Shown: positions 35,097-41,974 of the stretch, one piece after another
How positions within the stretch are numbered: the stretch's first letter is position 1
Layout of the letters: every line of letters begins with the position of its first letter
Assembly (NCBI RefSeq): GCF_004025585.1
Contig: NZ_QTZO01000001.1
Location: 248,001-312,000 of the forward strand
DNA from: Pseudodesulfovibrio sp. S3
Lineage (GTDB): Bacteria; Desulfobacterota; Desulfovibrionia; Desulfovibrionales; Desulfovibrionaceae
Direction of reading: 5' to 3'
Length of the DNA: 64,000 nt
Position numbers and translations under genes: made by a program
The notes under the pieces: model-generated
Databases searched by the model: none
What the model saw: only the letters and a program-made list of their open reading frames with translations
Told to the model about the DNA's origin: nothing

Positions 35097-36151
35097 CGTA
35101 TCCCTTCGTATTGGCGGATCTGGGCCCGCGTCAGGTCCATGAGGACTGTGGGGTCGGTGCTCCAGGCCGCATACCATTCAGAGGTCCATTTCAGCGCGGT
35201 GGTTACGTCGGTCCTGGGAAGCCAGTCAAAACGCTCGCGGACCTTGGCACAGTCCAGGTGCAGAACCTGGGCCTCGTGCGGGTGGTCGTCCGCGTCCGCC
35301 TGAATCCGAGCCGTCCCGGGCCACAGCCCGGCGAAGCGGTCGGCGATTTCGCCTACAGTCAGGGTGTCGGACCCTGACGGACCGAAATTCCATCCGCCCG
35401 TGGCCTTCCGGTCGCCGTTCAGGATCGCCCGGGCCAGGGTCAGGTATCCGGAAAGTGGCTCGAGGACGTGCTGCCAGGGACGGATTGCCTTGGGGGAGCG
35501 GATGGATACCGGTTCCCCGAGGGAGAAAGCCCGGACCATGTCCGGCAGGAGCCGGTCCTCGCCGAAGTCCCCACCGCCGATGACGTTGCCCGCCCGGACT
35601 GAGGCCAGGATGACGTCCTTGGCCTCGAAAAAGGATGCATTCCAGGAGTGGGCCGCCAGCTCGGCGCACCCCTTGCTGGCCGAGTATGGGTCGTTGCCAC
35701 CCATGGGATCGGTCTCCCGGAAGGCGTGTCCCTGCTCCCGGTTTTCGTAGCACTTGTCGCTGGTCACGTTGATCACCCCGCGCACGGTGGGGGTGGAGCG
35801 GACCGCCTCAAGTACGTTGACAGTGCCGAGAACGTTGGTGGTGAAGGTCTCCACCGGCTCGCGGTAGGAGCGGCGAACCAGCGGCTGGGCCGCCATGTGC
35901 ACAACCAGTTCTGGACGGGCGTCATGCATGGCCGCTTTCAGCTCTTTGAGGTCGCGGATGTCCCCCTTGATCCCCCGGAAATCTCGGTCCATGTCTAGAA
36001 GTTCGAACATGGAGGGCGTGGACGGCGGTTCCAAGGAGAAGCCTTTTACCTCTGCCCCGAGCAGATTCAGCCAGAGGGTCAGCCAGCTCCCCTTGAAACC
36101 GGTGTGGCCCGTCAGGAAGACGCGTTTGCCGTGGAAGGTGTTCCCAAACAT
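35093..36151 (-). CDS. rfbG: CDP-glucose 4,6-dehydratase
   Basis: A 352-residue extended short-chain dehydrogenase. The NAD site is TGHTGFKGSWL, a pattern specific to RfbG, followed by VHMAAQPLVRRSY, the catalytic YSASKG and SVRAGNVIGGGDFGEDRL. It converts CDP-glucose to CDP-4-keto-6-deoxyglucose, the branch point to many 6-deoxy and 3,6-dideoxy sugars. ATG 36151 starts 7 bases after the rfbF stop. No rfbH-type dehydrase is present, so the product is more likely a C-methylated 6-deoxyhexose than a dideoxy sugar. Confidence 0.94.
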   Translation of the reverse strand: MFGNTFHGKRVFLTGHTGFKGSWLTLWLNLLGAEVKGFSLEPPSTPSMFELLDMDRDFRGIKGDIRDLKELKAAMHDARPELVVHMAAQPLVRRSYREPVETFTTNVLGTVNVLEAVRSTPTVRGVINVTSDKCYENREQGHAFRETDPMGGNDPYSASKGCAELAAHSWNASFFEAKDVILASVRAGNVIGGGDFGEDRLLPDMVRAFSLGEPVSIRSPKAIRPWQHVLEPLSGYLTLARAILNGDRKATGGWNFGPSGSDTLTVGEIADRFAGLWPGTARIQADADDHPHEAQVLHLDCAKVRERFDWLPRTDVTTALKWTSEWYAAWSTDPTVLMDLTRAQIRQYEGIR

Positions 36152-36158
36152 CGTGTTT

Positions 36159-36938
36159 CTACCAGACCTTCCAGGCCGCCTCGCCCGTATTCCAGATCTG
36201 GTTGAGTGCCTCAGTGTCGCGCAGGGTGTCCATGCATGCCCAGAAGCCATTGTGTTGGAACACGTGGAGCTCTCCATCTATTGCGAGACGCTCCAGCGGG
36301 CCATACTCAAAGTCACAATCCTCGTCCGGGGTCAGGTAGTCGAAAATCTTGCGGTTCAGGACCATGTAGCCGCCATTGATCAGATTGTTCCCGGCCTCCT
36401 TAGGCTTTTCCCGGAAAGAGACAACGGTGGTGCCGTCGATCTTCATCTCGCCGAAGCGCTGCGCCGGGTTTACACCGGTGATAGTAGCGATCTTGCCGTG
36501 GGTATGGTGGAACTCGACCAGCCTGTTGATATCAACATCGGCCACGCCGTCGCCGTAGGTCAGCAGGAAGGTATCGCCTTCGATGTATTTCTCAATGCGT
36601 TTGATTCGGCCTCCCTTGAAGGTAGCCTGTCCGGTGTCGGCTAGGGTGATTCGCCACCCGGTCTCATCATGGCATTCGTGCAGGCATAAGGCATCGGGTT
36701 TGCCCAGTTCCAGGGTAATGTCGTTGTTCATCCATTCGTAGTTCACGAAAAAATCACGAATCATCTCGCCCTTATAGCCTAGCGGCAGGACAAAGTCGGT
36801 GTGCCCGTGGTGGGCGAATATCTTCATGATGTGCCAGAGGATCGGGCGGGATCCTATGTTGACCATGGGCTTGGGCCTAAATTCGGTTTCTTCGCGGAGA
36901 CGGGTACCCAGGCCTCCGCAGAGGATGACGGTTTCCAT
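36159..36938 (-). CDS. rfbF: Glucose-1-phosphate cytidylyltransferase
   Basis: A 259-residue nucleotidyltransferase starting METVILCGGLGTRLREETEF, the RfbF signature; RPKPMVNIGSRPILWHIMK and LTYGDGVADVDI also fit. It makes CDP-glucose from CTP and glucose-1-phosphate and so opens the CDP-sugar branch. It precedes rfbG in the direction of transcription. Confidence 0.95.
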   Translation of the reverse strand: METVILCGGLGTRLREETEFRPKPMVNIGSRPILWHIMKIFAHHGHTDFVLPLGYKGEMIRDFFVNYEWMNNDITLELGKPDALCLHECHDETGWRITLADTGQATFKGGRIKRIEKYIEGDTFLLTYGDGVADVDINRLVEFHHTHGKIATITGVNPAQRFGEMKIDGTTVVSFREKPKEAGNNLINGGYMVLNRKIFDYLTPDEDCDFEYGPLERLAIDGELHVFQHNGFWACMDTLRDTEALNQIWNTGEAAWKVW

Positions 36939-36968
36939 AAAATTCTCTTGTGGTTGTGGATGGTTGAG

Positions 36969-37838
36969 TTACAATTGTGCTTTTGGGGACTGTGACAGCA
37001 ATTCGTTGAGCCGGTCAGTGCTGCCCCAGAACCGAAACGGCTCCCATTCCGGATACGGGAAAACTCCTAAATTGAGTCGGATCGAGCTGCTCCGGCGACG
37101 TAGGTGTTCTTTCACTAACGTTCTGAGTTCCGTCTGTCGGCCCGAGCAGACGTTCACCGTGCTGGGGTGAGGGTTGTCGAGCAGAAGGACTGCGAGAATC
37201 CCGGCAGCGGTGTCCACTGGTAGATAATCTCTTATCTGTTTCCCGCCGGACATGTCAAAATCGCTCTTGTTTTCATCGATGGCCCTGTCCAGTTGGGCGA
37301 ACAGGGAATTGGGTGACTGACCCTCTCCGTGGAGATAGAAGAGCCTTGCCCAGCTCAGAGTGCAGCCGGTCCCCCGGACGCGATCCTCGAGGTGGAGTCT
37401 GAGCTGATTCTTGGCCTGGCCATATAGGGTGGTCGGGGTGATTATCATATCCTCGCGAAGCTCTCCCTCGATCATGCCGTATTCAAAGCAGGTTCCGGCC
37501 ACCACCAGCCGTTGGAGCCCTTCCCGCAGGAGGGCGTCGAGGAACCGCTTGCTTTGCGGCAGGGCGTGTTCCATGTGGCGGTCTGCCAGATAGTTGGGCA
37601 GCCCGGGCCATGCCAGGTGGAGACAGTGGGTGGGGCGCCCCAGGGTTTTATGGAGGTCTTTGGGGAGGTCGTCGAGATCCAGGACTACGCGGGAAACGCG
37701 CGGGTTATCCTTAAAAAAAAGCAGCCTATCAGTGGAACGCCCCACGACCGTGACTGTCTCGCCACGCCTGGTCAGGGCGCGCACTGCGTGCCTGCCGATG
37801 AAGCCTGTGGCGCCGGTGACAAGGATGCGTTTTTTCAT
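36969..37838 (-). CDS. NAD-dependent epimerase/dehydratase (extended SDR), probable sugar reductase
   Basis: A 289-residue Rossmann protein. The cofactor loop is TGATGFIGRHA and the catalytic pair is in YGQAKNQ (Y-x-x-x-K). The C-terminal part is variable, as in sugar-specific members. In a cluster that makes CDP-4-keto-6-deoxy sugars it is the best candidate for the final 4-keto reduction. ATG 37838 is set by CGGAGC just upstream; the longer frame runs into the upstream gene. Confidence 0.82.
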   Translation of the reverse strand: MKKRILVTGATGFIGRHAVRALTRRGETVTVVGRSTDRLLFFKDNPRVSRVVLDLDDLPKDLHKTLGRPTHCLHLAWPGLPNYLADRHMEHALPQSKRFLDALLREGLQRLVVAGTCFEYGMIEGELREDMIITPTTLYGQAKNQLRLHLEDRVRGTGCTLSWARLFYLHGEGQSPNSLFAQLDRAIDENKSDFDMSGGKQIRDYLPVDTAAGILAVLLLDNPHPSTVNVCSGRQTELRTLVKEHLRRRSSSIRLNLGVFPYPEWEPFRFWGSTDRLNELLSQSPKAQL

Positions 37839-37857
37839 GATGCTCCGGGGCGACGGG

Positions 37858-39045
37858 TCAGGCCACGACGATGGTGCCTGAGTACCCTGCGTTTTTGAGA
37901 TCATGGGAAATGGATGCCCCGCAGGGGCCGCGCCAGACGACCACGGCGGAGTCGGGAGAGGCACCTTCTATTGCCGAAGGTGGGCTGATCGGTTTGCCCT
38001 CGATGGTCTTGGTCTGCTTGATTGCGTCCCTGTCGATGAGGGCGACGATGTTGCAGTCCTTGAGCGGGGTCATGGCCATGACTCGCTGGAGGAAAAAGTT
38101 GATGCCCCAGATGTATACTTCGGCCCCGGATTCGGCCAGCTTCTGCAGGGTCCGGTTGGCCGGGGTGGAGTCCCCGGCGAACAGCTTGAGGTATTCATCG
38201 GGAGAGCCTGGCTCGAGCGTTTGGACCTTGTCTGGCACTGCAAGCTTGTTGCCCTTCTGCAGGACCGCGAAGCAGCCGGGGATGGACGGCTCTAGTTCCT
38301 CGTCCAGCACCTTGCGGCCGTAGTCGATCATGGTCAGTCCGGCCTCGGCAAACAGCCGCTTCAGGGTGTACGGGGTGAAGTGGTTGATGTGTTCGTAGAA
38401 GAGGTAGGTGATCGGGGCCCTACCCGGGAAGGCATCGTACCGGGTCAGATCCGGGACTTCGATGTAGGCCAGTCCTTCATCGGCGAGCAGGTCGGCTATG
38501 GACCGGGCCGCCTCGGGCAGGTCCATAATGTGCTCGAAGGTGTGCGTCGAGAGAATGCAGTCGAAGCTCCCTGGTTGGTGTACTGTGTCGGTTGCCGTGC
38601 CCAGGGTCACGTTCAGGTCGTGCTCCCGGTTGAGGTACTCCACACAATCCAGAGACGGGTCCACGCCGAACAGGTTGGCGTACCCCTGTCGCTTGAAGGA
38701 CAGGAGTAGGTCGCCTTTGCCGCAGCCGATGTCGCAAATACGGGCGTCGTCGCGCAGTCGAGGCCCCATGACCTCGAAGGGTGAGTTCTTGGCCCGCATG
38801 ACCGCCACGTCACCCTTGGCGGTGTAACCGGAGACGAAATAGTGCTGTTCGTAGAAAAGGGTGAAGTCCTCGAGGGTGTTGGGTGTGTCGTAGAAGACGA
38901 AGGAGCACTCGTCGCAGAGGATCACTTCGAACTCGCCGGTCAGCGGGCAGTCATCGAACACGGCGAAGCGCATGGCCCGCAGCACTGTGCCGTGGGTCGC
39001 GCCGCAGACGGGGCAGGGACGGAGTAAAGTTTTGGTATTTCGCAT
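37858..39045 (-). CDS. SAM-dependent methyltransferase with zinc-finger N-terminus and Rossmann-like C-terminus
   Basis: A 395-residue protein. The N-terminus has CPVCG and CDECSFVF, a zinc-ribbon pattern. The SAM site is ICDIGCGKGDLLLSF, and YEHINHFTPYTLKRLFAEAGL is typical of Methyltransf_23 proteins from polysaccharide loci. The C-terminal about 90 residues have VYIWGINFFLQ and LIDRD, a module also seen in four other proteins of this locus. The acceptor is unknown, probably a sugar or glycan end. Start and the preceding radical-SAM stop overlap by one base. Confidence 0.82.
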   Translation of the reverse strand: MRNTKTLLRPCPVCGATHGTVLRAMRFAVFDDCPLTGEFEVILCDECSFVFYDTPNTLEDFTLFYEQHYFVSGYTAKGDVAVMRAKNSPFEVMGPRLRDDARICDIGCGKGDLLLSFKRQGYANLFGVDPSLDCVEYLNREHDLNVTLGTATDTVHQPGSFDCILSTHTFEHIMDLPEAARSIADLLADEGLAYIEVPDLTRYDAFPGRAPITYLFYEHINHFTPYTLKRLFAEAGLTMIDYGRKVLDEELEPSIPGCFAVLQKGNKLAVPDKVQTLEPGSPDEYLKLFAGDSTPANRTLQKLAESGAEVYIWGINFFLQRVMAMTPLKDCNIVALIDRDAIKQTKTIEGKPISPPSAIEGASPDSAVVVWRGPCGASISHDLKNAGYSGTIVVA

Positions 39046-40067
39046 CAGACAAGTCCCGCGTGCTGGCTGACCTTTTCGTAGAGGGCGTCCCGAAATTCGT
39101 CGATGTTGTCGGCCATGCCGTAGGCGAGCTGCATGCAGTCCTTGCAGAATGGCATGTGCTGCCGTTCGCCTTTGAGGAAATCCAGTCGGTAGCGATTCAT
39201 GGCATCCGAGTTCCAGATGGCTTTCACGTCTTCCGTGTTGGCGTCGCCGACGATGAGGTCGTGCTTCCAGTCGAGGAAGCAGACGCTGGCCCGACCGTCC
39301 GCATTGATGGACATGGAGTAGAAGACGTAGGGGCAGGTGTCCACCGAGGCGATAGGCTGGCCGTAGATGCCTGTCTCCAGGCTCGCGTCGATCTTCTCGA
39401 GGACGTCGAACTCCGGCCAGCAGGGGGCCACATGCTCCACAAAGATTTTGTCGGCGATGGGCGAGAAATACTCGAAGAAGAGCTTTTCCGTGTCCGGGGT
39501 GAGAATCTCCTTGACCGTCTTGATCAGGATATTGCAGTCGCCCCGGTTTTCGTAGAGCGTTTTGATGTTCTCCCGGTACCGGGCAAAATCGACCTTGGTG
39601 TGGGTGAAGTCCTTGAACTGCTCGTCGCTCATGCCGTCCAGGGAGATATTGATCTGGTCGATCCCGGCCTCGGCCACGGGCAGGGCCCGCTCCGGAGTCA
39701 GCAGCGAGCCGTTGGTCGTGGTGTCCACGGAGAGAATCTTGTTGCTCTGCTTGGCGTAGCGCACCATGTCCGCCAGTCTCGGGTTGAGGAACGGCTCGCC
39801 GTCCTTGTACAACCGCAGCACCTTGAGCTGTCCGTCGAACTTCTCCAGATCATCGATGATCTTGGTGAACAGGTCGTAGTCGAGGAGGACGTTTTGGCGG
39901 CTGGACGTCTTCAGTAACTCCTTGTTGCCGGTGGGGCAGAAGTTGCAGCGGAAATTGCAGCGGCTGGAGGGGTCTAGAAACAGGACGAACGGAGTCTCAA
40001 GTGGAATAACATCCTGCAGTGGTGTCCGGTTTCTTTGGTCGATGCGTGTATCTAGGGTCGCGCTCAT
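39045..40067 (-). CDS. Radical SAM/SPASM-domain protein
   Basis: A 340-residue protein. The radical-SAM cluster motif is CNFRCNFCPTG, followed by YKDGEPFLNP and INISLDG. The C-terminal SPASM-like part has CPYVFYSMSINADGRASVC and a late CKDCMQ, which can bind an auxiliary iron-sulfur cluster. Members found in glycan loci are thought to modify sugars, for example by dehydration or epimerisation, but the reaction here cannot be read from sequence. It lies between two methyltransferase genes and is translationally coupled to the downstream one. Confidence 0.85.
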   Translation of the reverse strand: MSATLDTRIDQRNRTPLQDVIPLETPFVLFLDPSSRCNFRCNFCPTGNKELLKTSSRQNVLLDYDLFTKIIDDLEKFDGQLKVLRLYKDGEPFLNPRLADMVRYAKQSNKILSVDTTTNGSLLTPERALPVAEAGIDQINISLDGMSDEQFKDFTHTKVDFARYRENIKTLYENRGDCNILIKTVKEILTPDTEKLFFEYFSPIADKIFVEHVAPCWPEFDVLEKIDASLETGIYGQPIASVDTCPYVFYSMSINADGRASVCFLDWKHDLIVGDANTEDVKAIWNSDAMNRYRLDFLKGERQHMPFCKDCMQLAYGMADNIDEFRDALYEKVSQHAGLV

Positions 40068-40105
40068 GGGGTCCTTGGCGTGTTCGTTTAGGGAATTATG
40101 TCCGG

Positions 40106-40843
40106 CTACTTGATCTTTTTCAGGTATCCGTCGGAACAGGAGGTGATCAGCAGCTTGTCCTCGATCTCGCGGGCCACGGCAAATGAGTCGTCGGATTTGA
40201 GATATTCGTGGACGGCGGTCTTGGGGTTGTTGCCTTTACCCCACGGGCGGTCATTGCAGGTGGGGTTGTCCGGCAGATTCTCCACGCCGCTGTCGAAGAC
40301 CACGCAGTAGCTGCCCTTGGTTACCATGGGGGCGTAGTGTTTCAGCTCGGCCAGGACGTGGTCATGGGTGTGGTTGGAGTCCAGGGCCACGAGGACGCGC
40401 TCGGCCCTCTTGACGAATTCGTGGACCTTGGTCACGGTCCCGGTGTCGATGGAACTGCCTTCCAACAGAGTCACGCGCCGATACATGGGGTGCTGAATGA
40501 TCGCCCGGTAGTTGTGCGCACGGATGTCGATGTCGATGCCCAGGACGTGGCCGTCCAATCCCATCATTTCCATCATCGAGGCATAGAAAATGATCGATCC
40601 GCCTCGGGCCACTCCGGTCTCGATGACGAGGTCGGGCTTCACCTCCCAAAGTATCTCCTGCATGGCGACGATGTCTTGCGGGGCCTGGATGATGGGCAGC
40701 CCCATCCAGGTGAAGTTATGGGAGTAGTTGTACTTGAGGACCTCGGAGAGCCATTCCAGGGTCACTTCCCTGCATCGTTTCGACTCGCCGAGATTCTTGA
40801 TGTTTTCTTTAACGCTCTGGGCAAATTCTTTGGTATCATCCAT
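40106..40843 (-). CDS. Cephalosporin-hydroxylase (CmcI) family protein, probable O-methyltransferase
   Basis: A 245-residue protein. It has YNWMG-like context (YSHNFTWMGLPIIQAPQD), the SAM-type loop VIETGVARGGSIIFYA and DSNHTHDHVLAEL, all characteristic of the CmcI family. In spite of the name, family members in polysaccharide loci are generally methyltransferases. ATG 40843 is chosen because AAAGGAAC lies just upstream; a start at 40864 lacks one. The acceptor is presumably a glycan hydroxyl. Confidence 0.84.
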   Translation of the reverse strand: MDDTKEFAQSVKENIKNLGESKRCREVTLEWLSEVLKYNYSHNFTWMGLPIIQAPQDIVAMQEILWEVKPDLVIETGVARGGSIIFYASMMEMMGLDGHVLGIDIDIRAHNYRAIIQHPMYRRVTLLEGSSIDTGTVTKVHEFVKRAERVLVALDSNHTHDHVLAELKHYAPMVTKGSYCVVFDSGVENLPDNPTCNDRPWGKGNNPKTAVHEYLKSDDSFAVAREIEDKLLITSCSDGYLKKIK

Positions 40844-40867
40844 TGAGTTGTTCCTTTGGTGCATAAA

Positions 40868-41974
40868 CTAGTAGCAATAGAGGACATAGTCGCCCAGGAC
40901 CGGGGTATGCCAGCGGAAGGCGAAGCGGTAACTGGGTGCGATCTCCTGAACGTTTTCGGCCAGGGAGAAGAGATCAACGGGGTAATGGTAGGCACAGACG
41001 GCGAGTTTGGGTTGTTGCCGGGCGATAGTCTGTCGGGCGCCGGAGAGCAGTTGCGCCTCCATTCCCTCCACGTCCATTTTGATCATCGTCACCCGCCGGT
41101 CTCCGATGAAGTCGTCCAGCCTGTGGATCGGCACGGTGTCCGCGGATTGTGCCCTGACGCCCCCGGCCCCGTGGTTCGAGGTCGGCAGGCCGGACTTGTC
41201 GATCGCCATGTGGCCGTTCTTGTCGGCCAGCGCGCCTTGGACGGCGGTGATAGCGCCTTCGCCCAGAGCCCACTCTACGCGCAGTCTGCGGATGCGCTCT
41301 TTCATGGCAGCGAACTGTCGCGCGCCGGGTTCGAAAGCCAGGATGCTTTCGAAGGAGCCGCCGCACTTCCAGATAAATTTTTCAAGGGTATCGCCGACGT
41401 AGGCTCCGGCGTCCACGAAGGATTCGGAGTAGCCGCAGGCGAACTGCGGGACCGAGAAGTACATGTTGTTGTCTAGCACCGGGTAGCACTGCTCAAGAGA
41501 GTTGCTCAGCAGGGCGTGGATAACGGCGTTGTAAGAACGACGACTGATCCCGTCATCTTCGAACATGTCCCTGGCTTGGGCGATCCGATCGCGATTGGTG
41601 ACGATCACAAAGGCGTCCAGGGACATGATGTTGGCGTAGTGGGGGGCGCAGCGGGCGGCAATCGGTTGTACGTGGTGCCTGGCGGAAATGAGTAGCGATC
41701 GGCTTCGTCCGATTCCGTCATCGTGCCGGAGGGTAGGGATAGCCTTGTAGGTTGTTCCCTGTTTGTCGGGGGCGTTGTCGATAATGCAGTTGATGGCGGC
41801 TCCGACCCCGGAGAGGTGAGAGGCTCCCCATTGCCCGACCACGCCCTGTCCGTAAAGGGTCACTCCGTCGCCGAAATCGTCGACAATGGCGTGTGCCTTG
41901 GGCAGGAGTTCCTCGATGAGGTCATTGATGGTCGTGTCGGTAACTGCTTTCATGTCCATTGTTTTTATCGTCAT
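40868..41974 (-). CDS. FkbM-family methyltransferase with N-terminal Rossmann-like module
   Basis: A 368-residue protein. Residues about 38-90 hold a Rossmann-like module (TLYGQGVVGQWGA, then CIIDNAPDKQG). The FkbM methyltransferase follows from about residue 175: SFVDAGAYVGDTLEKF, ILAFEPGARQF and IKMDVEGMEAQLLSGA, the last being the FkbM hallmark. It probably O-methylates a sugar. ATG 41974 overlaps the upstream stop by 4 bases. Confidence 0.87.
   Translation of the reverse strand: MTIKTMDMKAVTDTTINDLIEELLPKAHAIVDDFGDGVTLYGQGVVGQWGASHLSGVGAAINCIIDNAPDKQGTTYKAIPTLRHDDGIGRSRSLLISARHHVQPIAARCAPHYANIMSLDAFVIVTNRDRIAQARDMFEDDGISRRSYNAVIHALLSNSLEQCYPVLDNNMYFSVPQFACGYSESFVDAGAYVGDTLEKFIWKCGGSFESILAFEPGARQFAAMKERIRRLRVEWALGEGAITAVQGALADKNGHMAIDKSGLPTSNHGAGGVRAQSADTVPIHRLDDFIGDRRVTMIKMDVEGMEAQLLSGARQTIARQQPKLAVCAYHYPVDLFSLAENVQEIAPSYRFAFRWHTPVLGDYVLYCY

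Noticed and set aside
36159-38000. A CDP-tyvelose/abequose type 3,6-dideoxy sugar pathway
   Set aside because: rfbF and rfbG are present, but the PLP-type dehydrase RfbH needed for 3-deoxygenation is missing in the whole locus.
38883-39917. A 344-codon plus-strand frame opposite the SPASM radical SAM gene
   Set aside because: It is an antisense shadow starting with Arg-rich sequence, while the radical SAM motifs on the minus strand are unambiguous.
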